A DNA stretch of 64,000 bases from Planctomycetota bacterium (GTDB taxonomy: Bacteria; Planctomycetota; UBA1135; GCA-002686595), in assembly GCA_029259655.1 (NCBI GenBank), contig JAJDET010000163.1:24558-88557 (forward strand). The letters run 5' to 3'. Of this stretch, positions 31,919 to 41,135 are shown piece after piece. Position 1 is the stretch's first letter. Each line of letters starts with the position of its first letter. Under the pieces are notes generated by a model. It saw nothing but the letters and a program-made list of their open reading frames with translations. It was not told where the DNA came from and made no database searches. Made by a program: the position numbers and the translations under genes.

Positions 31919-34900
31919 ATGGCGGACGAATCGAAGGAGGAGCGAGCGGGAGGCGCCCCCGCGAGCGAGCTGGAACCGACGCTCGAGCTCCTGCGGCGCT
32001 CGACCACCAGCCGCCCCTCCGCGGAGGGCGCGGGCGCCGACACGAGCGCTTCGATCGGGCGCTACTCGGTCCTCGAGGAAGTCGCGCGCGGCGGAATGGG
32101 CGCGATCCTGCGTGTGCGCGACGACCAGATGCGCCGCACGCTGGCGATGAAGGTCGTGCTCGACCCCGGACGCTCCCAGGGTCCGTCGGTGCTCGAGGAC
32201 CTCGATGACGCGCGCGTCGTGCGCTTCCTCGAGGAAGCGCAGGTCACCGGCCAGCTCGAACATCCCGGGATCGTGCCGGTGCACGAGCTCGGGCTCGACG
32301 ACCAGGGACGGCTCTACTTCACGATGCGCCTGGTCAAGGGACGCACGCTGGAGGAGATCTTCGAGCTGGCGCGGGACGAGCTCGACGGCTGGACGCGCAC
32401 GCGCGCCCTGAACGTGATCCAGAAGGTCTGCGAGGCGATGGCCTACGCGCACGAGAAGCGCGTCATGCACCGCGACCTCAAGCCCGCGAACATCATGGTC
32501 GGGCGCTTCGGCGAGACCTACGTGATGGACTGGGGGCTCGCGAAGCTGCTCGACCGGCAGGAGACGAACGAGGACCGCCGACAACTCGCGCGCTTCACGT
32601 CGGCGAGCCTGCTCACGAGCGAGCGCACGGACGAGTCGAGGACGGGCGCGAGCTCGCCCTTCGCCACGCTCGACGGCGCCGTGGTCGGCACACCGTCCTA
32701 CATGGCGCCGGAACAGGCGCGCGGGGACACGGAGACCATCGGCCCGAGCAGCGACATCTACTCCGCGGGAGCGATCCTCTACCACCTGCTCGCGGGCGAA
32801 ATGCCCTACGTCCGCGGCGACGCCAAGGTCGCGCCGGCGACGATCCTGCAGTGGGCGATGGACGGACCGCCCCGACCCGTGCAGGAGCTGGCGCCCGACG
32901 CGCCGGGCGAGCTCGTCGCCATCTGCGAGAAGGCGATGGCGCGGCGTGCAGAGGACCGCTACGCGACGATGCTGGAGCTGGCGGACGAGCTGCGCGCCTT
33001 CCTCGAGGGGCGCGTCGTTCGCGCCTACGAGACCGGCGCGATCGCCGAGTTCCGCAAGTGGGTCGGCCGCAACAGGGGCCTGGCGACGGCGGCCAGCGTG
33101 GCGGCGATCGCGGTCGTCGGCGGGCTGGCCTGGAACGGCTGGTCGCAGGCGCGCGCGAACGAGCGGCTGTCGGTCGCCAACTCCGCGCTCGACGAGGCGA
33201 ACCGCGAAGCCGAGGACGCGCGCGACCGGGCCCTCGCGAGCGAGGCGGAGGCCAAGGACAGTGCACGCGAAGCTCTCGCCAGCGCGACCGAGGCGAGCTG
33301 GCAGGGCTACGCCGCGAACATCGCCGCCGCGAACGCGAGCCTCGACCTGGCCGCCGCGGGTGACGCGCGCAATCGGCTCGCGGCCTGTCCGGAAGAGCTG
33401 CGCGGCTGGGAGTGGGAGCACCTCTCCCTTCGTTCGAGCTCCGCCCTGCTCGTCCTCCGCGGCCACGAGTCGATGGTGTGGACCGCCGCGTACAGCCCCG
33501 ACGGCCGCTACGTCGCCTCGGGCTCCGGCAACTACGGCGATACCGGCGGCCTCGACTTCTCGGTCCGGATCTGGAACGCCGAGTCCGGCGAGCTCGTACA
33601 TGTGCTCGAGGGCCACACCGGCCGCGTGACGTCCCTCGCGTTCAGCCCGAGCGGCACCGAGCTCGCGTCCGCCGGCCTCGACCAGAACGTGTTCGTCTGG
33701 GACGTCGAGCGCGGCGTGCAGCTGGGCGCGACCGCCGGCAGCACCGTCGCCTACCTCCCCGACGGTACGCGTCTTCTGACGGCGAACTGGGCGCAGGACT
33801 ACGTGTCCATCTGGAACATGCTCGACGACACGAGCCGGCTCATCGACAAGACGGGCCTCCGGGGCCGCACGGTCGCCGTCTCGCCCGACGGAGAGCTCGC
33901 CGCGGCCGGCCTGGACACCGGCGTGACGCGCGTGTACGAGCTCGAGACGGGCGCCGTGCTGCACGAGCTCGACAGCGGAGACAATGTCGGCGGGCGCGGG
34001 CCCGATGACTGGTGGAACTCGACCACGTCGCTCGACTTCGACGGCTCGGGCGAGCGGCTCTTGACGGCCGGCGGGAGCGGCGAGGTCAAGGTGTGGAGCG
34101 TCGCGACCGGCGAGCTCGAGCTCACGCTCGCCGGTCACGTGCAGGCGGTCACCAACGCGCGTTTCAGCGCGGAGGGCAAGTGGATCGTCTCGAGCGGGCT
34201 CGACGGCACGCTGCGTTTCTGGGACGGGACGACCGGAGAGGCCCTCGAGGTGCTGCACGGCCACGACGGCGCGGTCGCCGCGATGGACGTCGGCCCGGTC
34301 GCCGACCGCATTGTCTCCGGCTCGCTCGACAAGACCCTGCGCGTGTGGGACGGGCAGCCCGGCGCGGCCACGACGCTCTTCGTCGGCATGGCCATTCCGA
34401 ACTTCCGTCCGTTCGGGCTCGCCTTCTCACCCGACGGCACACGGCTCGCGTGGCGCCCGGGCGATCTCTCGGTGCGCATCTCGGACACGCGTACCGGCGA
34501 GGACCTGATCCGTATGCCCGGCCTGGGCGGACACATCGCGGGCATGGGCTTCAGCGCGGACGGCCGGCGGCTCCTGGCGATCACCAACGAAGGTGTGCTG
34601 TCGGATCGGGACGCGGCCACGGGTGAGTTGCGCTCGCCCGTGCTGGAGCTCGGCATTTCGACGCGCCGGGCCTGGTTCTACGCCGGGGGCGATCGGCTCC
34701 TCGTCACGGCCTCGAACCCCAGCCGGGTCATCACCTACGACGTCGAGAGCGGTGAGCCGCTCTCGACCTTCGACGGGCTCTTCAGCAACTACGACGCGGT
34801 CGTGTTCGACGAGGGCCGGCGCGCGTTGATCGCAACCAACCGGACGCTGCGCTCGATCGACCTGGAAACGGGCGAGGTGCACTTCGAGATCGACGCGCCC

Positions 34901-35905
34901 GGCGTCGAGGACGCGCGTCCCTACGACGTCCACGGCCAGGCCGTGCACCCGACGGAGCGCCTCTTCGTCGAGCACCACTACGACTCGCGCGACAACACGC
35001 TGCGCGTGCGCGACCTCGACACGGGCGAGCTGGTGCGCGAGCTCGTCGGCCACTCGCACCCCTCCTGCGTGGCCTTCCATCCGGACGGCTCGCGCATCGT
35101 CACGGGCAACTGGGACGGAACGGTCTCGCTGTGGGACCTCGAGCGCGGCGAGATCGCGAGCCTGCGCGGCCCCACCAGCAGCGTCGTCTTCGACGTCGCC
35201 TTCGGACCCGATGGGCGGCGCATTGCGAGCACGCAGGGCGGCCGCTACGTCCTGTGGGAGACGACCTCACCGGTCGAGCGCGAGACCGAGCGTCGCCGGG
35301 CCGCCGCGCGGCGCTGGCTCGAGCCCAAGGCGCGCCTCGTCGTCGATCCCCTGATCGCCGAGCTGGGGCTGGCGCCGGACGTCGTCGCGAGGATCGAGCG
35401 CGACGCGTCGCTCGACGACGTGCTGCGCGAGACCGCGGTGCGGCTCGCGCGCGCCCACGAACCGGACTACAAGGAGCTCTACTACCTGGCTCGCAGCACG
35501 ATCAATCGTCCCGACGGCTCTCCCGACGAGTACGCTCGCGCCCTGCGCATCGCGGAGTTCCTGAACGACGAGGTTCGCTCGGTCGACACGAGATCGGACT
35601 CCGCGTACCTGCTCGGCGCGGCCCTCTATCGCATGGGCCGCTACGAGCCCGCCGCCGAGACGCTGGCCGCCGTCCTCGACGGCCTGGCGGCCTCGCCGGG
35701 CTACCTCTCCGAGCTCGTGGCCTTCTGCGCGATGGCGCAGGCGCGTGCGGGAAGTGCGGACGAGGCGCGGCGCACCCTGGCCGAACGCCCCACCGGTGAC
35801 ATCGAGCGGTTCTACGAAGCTTTCCCCGTCCCGTTCGAGCAGGCCTTCGCGGGGATCCCCGAGCTGATGCGCGAAGCGGAACGGGTCGTCGCCGAGGCGC
35901 GCTAG
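31919..35905 (+). CDS. Transmembrane Ser/Thr kinase with WD40 propeller (paralogue 1)
   Basis: A 1328-residue protein. The kinase domain covers about 48-330: glycine loop VARGGMGAILRV, K78, HRDLKPANIM with D186, DWG (D204, in place of DFG) and GTPSYMAPEQA. A transmembrane helix lies near 387-405 (AASVAAIAVVGGLAW), then a coiled coil (EANREAEDARDRALASEAEA), then about fourteen WD40-type repeats from 512 and a TPR-like C-terminal region. An ATG 51 bp upstream is possible but there is no ribosome-binding site to decide. Such receptors are typical of Planctomycetota. The paralogue at 41136-45017 shares the whole architecture. Confidence 0.9.
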   Translation: MADESKEERAGGAPASELEPTLELLRRSTTSRPSAEGAGADTSASIGRYSVLEEVARGGMGAILRVRDDQMRRTLAMKVVLDPGRSQGPSVLEDLDDARVVRFLEEAQVTGQLEHPGIVPVHELGLDDQGRLYFTMRLVKGRTLEEIFELARDELDGWTRTRALNVIQKVCEAMAYAHEKRVMHRDLKPANIMVGRFGETYVMDWGLAKLLDRQETNEDRRQLARFTSASLLTSERTDESRTGASSPFATLDGAVVGTPSYMAPEQARGDTETIGPSSDIYSAGAILYHLLAGEMPYVRGDAKVAPATILQWAMDGPPRPVQELAPDAPGELVAICEKAMARRAEDRYATMLELADELRAFLEGRVVRAYETGAIAEFRKWVGRNRGLATAASVAAIAVVGGLAWNGWSQARANERLSVANSALDEANREAEDARDRALASEAEAKDSAREALASATEASWQGYAANIAAANASLDLAAAGDARNRLAACPEELRGWEWEHLSLRSSSALLVLRGHESMVWTAAYSPDGRYVASGSGNYGDTGGLDFSVRIWNAESGELVHVLEGHTGRVTSLAFSPSGTELASAGLDQNVFVWDVERGVQLGATAGSTVAYLPDGTRLLTANWAQDYVSIWNMLDDTSRLIDKTGLRGRTVAVSPDGELAAAGLDTGVTRVYELETGAVLHELDSGDNVGGRGPDDWWNSTTSLDFDGSGERLLTAGGSGEVKVWSVATGELELTLAGHVQAVTNARFSAEGKWIVSSGLDGTLRFWDGTTGEALEVLHGHDGAVAAMDVGPVADRIVSGSLDKTLRVWDGQPGAATTLFVGMAIPNFRPFGLAFSPDGTRLAWRPGDLSVRISDTRTGEDLIRMPGLGGHIAGMGFSADGRRLLAITNEGVLSDRDAATGELRSPVLELGISTRRAWFYAGGDRLLVTASNPSRVITYDVESGEPLSTFDGLFSNYDAVVFDEGRRALIATNRTLRSIDLETGEVHFEIDAPGVEDARPYDVHGQAVHPTERLFVEHHYDSRDNTLRVRDLDTGELVRELVGHSHPSCVAFHPDGSRIVTGNWDGTVSLWDLERGEIASLRGPTSSVVFDVAFGPDGRRIASTQGGRYVLWETTSPVERETERRRAAARRWLEPKARLVVDPLIAELGLAPDVVARIERDASLDDVLRETAVRLARAHEPDYKELYYLARSTINRPDGSPDEYARALRIAEFLNDEVRSVDTRSDSAYLLGAALYRMGRYEPAAETLAAVLDGLAASPGYLSELVAFCAMAQARAGSADEARRTLAERPTGDIERFYEAFPVPFEQAFAGIPELMREAERVVAEAR

Positions 35906-35911
35906 AAGCTA

Positions 35912-36020
35912 GAGGTCCGGCCAAGAAGCAGGACCTCGTCGAGGCCGAAGGCCGAGCCCGGCGCGGAGTCGCGCCGTGCCGCCCGCAGGGCATCCTTGGC
36001 GCGCGCTGATGCGCGCCAAG
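35912..36020. terminator. Hairpins between convergent genes
   Basis: Two inverted repeats lie between the kinase stop and the stop of the leftward small secreted protein gene: GAGGTCC/GGACCTC (35912-35918, 35931-35937), and a perfect 10-bp pair CTTGGCGCGC/GCGCGCCAAG (35995-36004, 36011-36020) with a 6-nt loop. The position suits bidirectional termination, but neither is followed by a T-tract. Confidence 0.45.
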
Positions 36021-36037
36021 TCAACCCGGTCCTGACG

Positions 36038-36604
36038 CTAATACAGCTCGAGCGTTCCGGGCGACGTCTCGTTGATGATCCCGCCCGGCTCGATGAACAC
36101 GGCCTGCCAGTAGGTCGTGAGACCGATGAAAGCCGGGTCCGAGGGGAGCTGGATCTCCAGGAGCGCCTGCCCCTGGGCCGTGGCCGTGCGCCTCCAGGCA
36201 CCGAGGAAGTGCTGCGGGTCGAGAGAGACGAACAACCGACCGTTCTCGTTCCGGATCGCCGGGATCTCCGGCATCAGGCTGGCGAGAAAGACGCAGATCG
36301 AACCCGCCGGAACGAGGGTCGAACCGATCTTGCAGCGCTCGAAGTGCGCCCAGAGCCGCAGCGTCGTACCCAGCTCACCGAACTGGGGAAGGTACGCCGT
36401 GCACTGTTTCTGACCGGAGATGCCCAGATCGGAGAGGTGCGGATGCAAGTGGCGACGGCAGGGGTCCTCGTTCAAGGGAATCTGCCAGCAGAAGGGACCG
36501 GTCGTCCAACCGGGACCCGCGGACGCGGGAGGCGGAGGCTCTTGAGCCGTCGCGCGGTTACCGGAGCACAACAGAGCGAATACGAGGAGAGTTCGGAGCA
36601 TCAT
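36038..36604 (-). CDS. Secreted protein of unknown function
   Basis: A 188-residue protein with a signal peptide (LRTLLVFALLCSGNRATAQ) and a mature part containing several Cys (FCWQIP, EDPCRRH, KQCTAYL, ERCKIG, SICVFL). The pattern WAHFERCKIGSTLVPAGS and YWQAVFIEPGG resembles secreted beta-sandwich proteins of Planctomycetota, but I do not recognise a family. It stands between two convergent or unrelated genes. Confidence 0.7.
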   Translation of the reverse strand: MMLRTLLVFALLCSGNRATAQEPPPPASAGPGWTTGPFCWQIPLNEDPCRRHLHPHLSDLGISGQKQCTAYLPQFGELGTTLRLWAHFERCKIGSTLVPAGSICVFLASLMPEIPAIRNENGRLFVSLDPQHFLGAWRRTATAQGQALLEIQLPSDPAFIGLTTYWQAVFIEPGGIINETSPGTLELY

Positions 36605-36750
36605 CGCCTTACGCGCAGGAGACAGAGGAGGAGGTGGGGCACCGCAAGTAGGAAGCAGCGCGCGCTGCGTTACGGTTCGCCGCCTCCCGTCTGCGCACGG
36701 ATTGCGTAAGGCTGCGCGACGCGAGCGACGCGCGGATGGAGTGTTTGCCC

Positions 36751-36885
36751 TACTGACGCTCGAGCGCGACGAGCGTCAGGTCGTCCTGGACGATCCCTTG
36801 CGTGTGCGCGTCGAGCGAACGGCGCAACTCCTCGAGGAGCTCACGCGGCCCGGCGCTCCTCGCGCGCAGAGACGCTGTTCGTGGT
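36751..36885 (-). pseudogene. C-terminal remnant of a SpoIIE/PP2C-type phosphatase gene
   Basis: The minus strand reads RELLEELRRSL then IVQDDLTLVALERQ and a stop. The DDLTLVAL ending is characteristic of the C-terminus of SpoIIE-family PP2C phosphatases. The frame is closed by a stop 43 codons upstream and no start or earlier motif is present, so this is a fragment. A phosphatase next to Ser/Thr kinases would have made sense functionally. Confidence 0.42.
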
Positions 36886-36896
36886 CATGACCCTCA

Positions 36897-37103
36897 TCAC
36901 TCCGTCGACGAGAAGTACTTCCGCTCCCACTTCGAGACCTGGTAGGCAGTGCCTTGCTTGCCGCCGACGACGAGCACCGTCGTCCCCGCCTCGACCGAGC
37001 GCGCCGTCCGTCGCGCCTCGGGGTCCGGCACGAAGACGAGCGTCTCCGAGGGCACCGGGCTGGGGATCTCGGAGACGTGCACGGCTCTGTGGGTACGCTG
37101 CAT
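36897..37103 (-). CDS. Possible small protein
   Basis: A 68-residue ORF from ATG 37103. The composition is protein-like (ETLVFVPDPEARRTARS, GTTVLVVGGKQGTAYQVSKW), but there is no family match and no ribosome-binding site. It ends just upstream of the phosphatase remnant and may itself be debris. Confidence 0.3.
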   Translation of the reverse strand: MQRTHRAVHVSEIPSPVPSETLVFVPDPEARRTARSVEAGTTVLVVGGKQGTAYQVSKWERKYFSSTE

Positions 37104-37310
37104 GGCATGAACCTCCGGGTTTCTCGGCGCCGGGGGGCCTCGATGGCCGTCTGCGGCAACCGCACGAAGGTCAAGAAGTACCGGAAGAGAAACCGGAGCT
37201 GACGCGCCCGGCCATGGTCACGGGCGGCGATGCGGTTGCCGAAAACGGGCCAGGACTGTCCCGGCCAGCCCACGGGGTCGTCTAATAGTCCTCTCGTCCC
37301 CCTCCCGCGC

Positions 37311-40300
37311 ATGAAGCTCGCCCTTCGTCTCTTCACGCTGCTCGCGCTCGCGGGGGCCGCGGTCCCGTCGAATGCGCAGGTGCCGGTCCCGGACGCGATC
37401 CCGCTCGTCGACCGGGTCGCCCGCTGCCAGGAGCTCCTCGGGAACGCCAAGGCGGCCATGGAGAGGAACGACCTCCGGGAGTGCAGCCGCCTCGCGCGGC
37501 TGGCGCTCGACGAGCTCGAGGGGATCACGCCGGACCAGGCGGATGAGGGTGTCCGGTGGTGCTTCGAGACGGCGGCCTACCACTCGTGGGCGTCCGGCAG
37601 ATTCGAGGACGCACTCGAGGCGTACGAGTGGGTGCTCGCCTACTTCGAACCTCGCGTGCCCGACGAGGACGCCCATCTCCTGGCGGTCCGGCTGAACGCC
37701 GCGGTGAACGCGGAAGAGCTCGGCCGGCTCCTCCGCGCGAAGGAGCTGAAGGCGGGCGTGCTCGCGGTGCGCGAGCGGACCCTGGCGGAGGGCGACCCCG
37801 ACCTGCAGCACACGCGTCTGGGCTACGCCACGACGATCAAGTCCCTGGGTGACCTGGCAGGCGCCCGCGACCTGGAGCGAAAGGCCCTCGAGGCGTGCGA
37901 GCGCTGGCTCCCGCCCGAACATCCGCACGTGTGGCGCGCTCGGGGCAACCTCGCCATCACGTTCAAGCGAATGGGCGACCTTGCGAGCGCGCGCGCTCTC
38001 CAGGAACGAACGGTGGAGGCGTACGAACGGCTCCTTCCCGGGAACCACCCGACCGTCCTTCGTGCACGCACCAACCTCGCCAGCACGCTCTTGGAGTCCG
38101 GGGACCTGACGACGGCGCATGCGATGTACGAGGAGATCGTCGGCGACTACCGAGAAGTGCTTCCCGAGAACCATCCGGACGCGACGTCCGCGCTGACGGG
38201 ACTCGCGAACACCAAGCAGGGGCTCGGCGATCTGGCCGGAGCTCGCCTGCTCCAGGAGAGAGCCCTCGAGACGTACATGCGGGCCCTCCCCCACGACCAT
38301 CCCACGATCCTGAGAGCCAAGACCAACCTCGCGAACACCCTCCGGATCATGGGAGACCTCGAGGGGACGCTGCACCTCGAACGAGGTCTACTCGAGGCCT
38401 ACGAGAGGAGGCTCCCGAAAGGGCACGTCAACATCCTCCACGCTCGCGTGAACCTGGGTGTCACGTCCATGCGGCTCGACGACGCTTTCGCCGCCCGTGC
38501 GATGTTCGAGAGCGCGATCGCGGGTTTCGAGGAGGGGGCGTATCCGTCGAACTTTCCCGGCTTCGTGACTGCGCGCGCCAGCCTCGCCGACTCGCTCATG
38601 CGTCTCGGGAAGTACCGGGAGGCCCGAAGCCTGCGCGAGAGCGTGCTCGCCGCGCAGAGACAGAGACTCCCGGACGACCACCCTCTGGTCCTGACGTCTC
38701 GAGCGAGCCTCGCGATGGCGGTAGCCGCCACCGGCGACACCCAGGCCGCACGCGATCGACTGGTGGGAATCGCCGCCGACGCCGAACGCGCCCTTCCGGA
38801 AGACCATCCGGTCCTGACCGGGGTGCTCGCCGTCCTCGCCGACACGCACCTCGCTCTCGGTGACCTCGAGATCGCGCACGAGCTCGAGAAACGCGTCCTC
38901 GAGACGTACTCGCGCACGCACGCCGAGGACGACGAGGACCGGCTGAACGCCATCGAGGACGTCGCGCTCGGCGCGCTGGCCCTGGGAGACGTCGACACGG
39001 CCCTCGCCGGGATCGAGCCGCTCACGAGCAGCACGATGAAGCGGCTCGCAGGCTCGTTCGTGCTCGCGCCCCGTCGCGCTCGCGAGCTCGCCCGCACGCA
39101 GGATCACCGCGTGGAGGTGGTGCTCCTCTTCAGCGGCTTGCCTGAGGCGACCCCGAACGTGCGCTCCACCGCCTTCGAGCTCGTGGAGACGGTGCGCCAC
39201 GTCTCGACCGCGGGCATCGGCGGCCACGTCCGGGACGACGAGGTACTCCTCCTCATGCAACGCGAGGCCGCCGCTCTGCGTACATACCTTGCCGACCGCG
39301 TCACAGCAGGGCAGGGCGAGTGGGAGAGCCCCGAGGCTTACGCCGCCGAGCTACAGGAGCTGGCGATCGAACGGGACGAAGCGGAGGCTCGTCTGCGGGA
39401 GGAGCTCGTGTACCGGGGCGCCTTCACGGAGTCCATCCGGCTCGCCGCCTTGTCGGAGGTGCTCGGCGAAGCTCAGGCGGCGGTCGGCTACCTCGTCTAC
39501 AGACGCTGGTTCGTCGAAGCCGACTCCAGGAAGCAACGGTACGAGGAGTCCGTGCTCGCTCATGTCGTCCGGAGCGATGGCTCGCTCGCGCGCGTCGAAC
39601 TCGGTCCGGCGGAGCGGCTCCGAGGGCTGGTCGACAACTGGCGTGAAGCGCTGGGCGAGCCGCTCGAGCCGCGCGGCGTCACGGTTCGCCCGGCCCCTTC
39701 GCGGGACGAGATCCGCGCGGGAGTCGCTCTGCGAGAAGCCCTCCTCGACCCCCTCCTCGCGACGGCGGGGGAGAGCGAGCTCACCGCTCTGCACGTCTGC
39801 ATGGACGACTTCCTGCACGTCGTCCCGCTGGACGCCTTGCCGCTCGGCGGAGAACGCGTGGGCGATCGCCTCCAGGTCGTCAACAAGGCTTCGTTCGCGC
39901 GCCTGCTCGCACCGCTGCCGCCCATTGAATCGGAGGTGTCACTCGTCGCCGTCGGCGGCGTGAGCTTCGGAGAGAGAGCGGCGGCGATCCCGGCGAATGC
40001 TCGATTCGTGCCGCTGGCGGGGACGCAGGTCGAGGTCGAAGTACTGGCGGACCGGTTCCGCGAGACGTTCGAGGTCGAAGCCGAGCTCCTCACCGGCACG
40101 GCCGCCAGCAAGGCCGCGCTCCACGCGAGCGCGTCCGGCACGCGCTTCCTGCACATCGCCACGCACGGATGGTTCCGACCCGAGTCGGTGGCGTCCTCCG
40201 CACACGAGCACACCGACGGGAAGATCTACTTCAATTCGGTCGATCCGCGGGAACGCGTTCTGGGTCTCGCCCCCTTGACGGTCTGCGGCCTCGCGCTCGC

Positions 40301-40682
40301 AGGTGCGAACCGCGGGCGCGACGGCATGGGCCGCGTGCCCGGCATCCTCACTGCGGAAGAGCTCGCCGCGCTGGAGCTCGCCGACTGCGAGCTCGCGGTC
40401 CTGTCGGCCTGCGAGACGAACGTCGGCGTGAGCGACGCGGGCACGGGAATCCAGTCCCTGCAGACGGCGCTGCAGGTTGCCGGAGCGCGCACGACGATCA
40501 CCTCGCTGTGGCGCGTCGGCGACGAGCGAACGCGCGAGCTGATGACGGCGTTCTACGAGAACCTGTGGTCGAAGGGGATGGGCAAGGCGGACGCCCTGTG
40601 GGCAGCGAAGGCGAGCCTGCGTGCGAAGGGCCACCCCGTGTCGGCGTGGGCCGGTTGGGTGCTCAGCGGCGATCCGCGCTGA
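37311..40682 (+). CDS. Secreted TPR-CHAT protein (caspase-like protease)
   Basis: A 1123-residue protein with a signal peptide (ALRLFTLLALAGAAVPSNAQ). Residues about 35-600 are tetratricopeptide repeats of about 42 residues (for example LGDLAGARLLQERALETYMR). The C-terminus, about 780-1123, is a CHAT domain with the caspase-like dyad H952 in IATHGWF and C1034 in LSACET, then GIQSLQTALQVAGA and SLWRVGDERT. CHAT proteases act in several bacterial defence and cell-death systems and in gingipain-like processing; with a signal peptide this one should work outside the cytoplasm. The start at 37311 precedes the signal peptide directly. Confidence 0.9.
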   Translation: MKLALRLFTLLALAGAAVPSNAQVPVPDAIPLVDRVARCQELLGNAKAAMERNDLRECSRLARLALDELEGITPDQADEGVRWCFETAAYHSWASGRFEDALEAYEWVLAYFEPRVPDEDAHLLAVRLNAAVNAEELGRLLRAKELKAGVLAVRERTLAEGDPDLQHTRLGYATTIKSLGDLAGARDLERKALEACERWLPPEHPHVWRARGNLAITFKRMGDLASARALQERTVEAYERLLPGNHPTVLRARTNLASTLLESGDLTTAHAMYEEIVGDYREVLPENHPDATSALTGLANTKQGLGDLAGARLLQERALETYMRALPHDHPTILRAKTNLANTLRIMGDLEGTLHLERGLLEAYERRLPKGHVNILHARVNLGVTSMRLDDAFAARAMFESAIAGFEEGAYPSNFPGFVTARASLADSLMRLGKYREARSLRESVLAAQRQRLPDDHPLVLTSRASLAMAVAATGDTQAARDRLVGIAADAERALPEDHPVLTGVLAVLADTHLALGDLEIAHELEKRVLETYSRTHAEDDEDRLNAIEDVALGALALGDVDTALAGIEPLTSSTMKRLAGSFVLAPRRARELARTQDHRVEVVLLFSGLPEATPNVRSTAFELVETVRHVSTAGIGGHVRDDEVLLLMQREAAALRTYLADRVTAGQGEWESPEAYAAELQELAIERDEAEARLREELVYRGAFTESIRLAALSEVLGEAQAAVGYLVYRRWFVEADSRKQRYEESVLAHVVRSDGSLARVELGPAERLRGLVDNWREALGEPLEPRGVTVRPAPSRDEIRAGVALREALLDPLLATAGESELTALHVCMDDFLHVVPLDALPLGGERVGDRLQVVNKASFARLLAPLPPIESEVSLVAVGGVSFGERAAAIPANARFVPLAGTQVEVEVLADRFRETFEVEAELLTGTAASKAALHASASGTRFLHIATHGWFRPESVASSAHEHTDGKIYFNSVDPRERVLGLAPLTVCGLALAGANRGRDGMGRVPGILTAEELAALELADCELAVLSACETNVGVSDAGTGIQSLQTALQVAGARTTITSLWRVGDERTRELMTAFYENLWSKGMGKADALWAAKASLRAKGHPVSAWAGWVLSGDPR

Positions 40683-40710
40683 CGGTACAGACCGGCGCGC
40701 GGTGGGCGGG

Positions 40711-41112
40711 TCACGACTCCGCGTCCGACCCCGCCCGCCCGCGATCCAGCACGCGATACATCCTGACGCGGTTGTAACGCTGCAGGAGGAAGCAGTGGAA
40801 GTTGGCGACGAAGACGATGGCGCCGGCGACGAAGAGCCCTCCCACCACGGCGGCGAAGGTGAGGAAGATCAGGGCCATGACCAGCCCGCCGAGATGGACC
40901 AGCTCGCTCCGGCGCGACTTGCGCTCGAACCTGCGGACGTCGTCGAGGCTACGCCCACCGAGGACATAGGCGTTCGCGGTCGGCTTCGCGGGATCGACGC
41001 GGACCGCGCCCATCAACAGGCGCTTGAAGAGGGCCACGCCCAGCCACGTGTAGAGCCTCCCATCGAGCTCGAAGGGTTTCGGGCGGAAGTAGCGCTCGGT
41101 CAGGGTGGTCAC
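40711..41112 (-). CDS. Small integral membrane protein, CrtO-acyltransferase-like
   Basis: A 133-residue protein with two hydrophobic segments (LVMALIFLTFAAVVGGLFVAGAIVF region). The N-terminal GRLYTWLGVALFKRLL and C-terminal FLLQRYNRVRMYRVL recall the family of CrtO-like glycosyl-diaponeurosporenoate acyltransferases, which are small membrane proteins with these two signatures. Substrate unknown; a carotenoid function is not supported by any neighbour. It follows the CHAT gene convergently. Confidence 0.55.
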   Translation of the reverse strand: MTTLTERYFRPKPFELDGRLYTWLGVALFKRLLMGAVRVDPAKPTANAYVLGGRSLDDVRRFERKSRRSELVHLGGLVMALIFLTFAAVVGGLFVAGAIVFVANFHCFLLQRYNRVRMYRVLDRGRAGSDAES

Positions 41113-41135
41113 GCGAATCGCCTTGGGCGCCTTGC

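Larger units (their letters stand above)
36605..37310. other. 706-bp region with gene remnants
   Basis: Apart from a phosphatase gene remnant and one weak small ORF (both listed separately), no gene is supported here. It separates the small secreted protein from the TPR-CHAT gene. It looks like eroded coding sequence. Confidence 0.4.

Noticed and set aside
29648..35905. Two overlapping giant frames, 1538 codons leftward (to 34264) and 1895 codons rightward (from 30218)
   Set aside because: High GC opens long antisense frames. Only the parts starting at 31753 (lipobox) and 31919 (kinase) carry protein motifs; the extensions are antisense to each other's genes.
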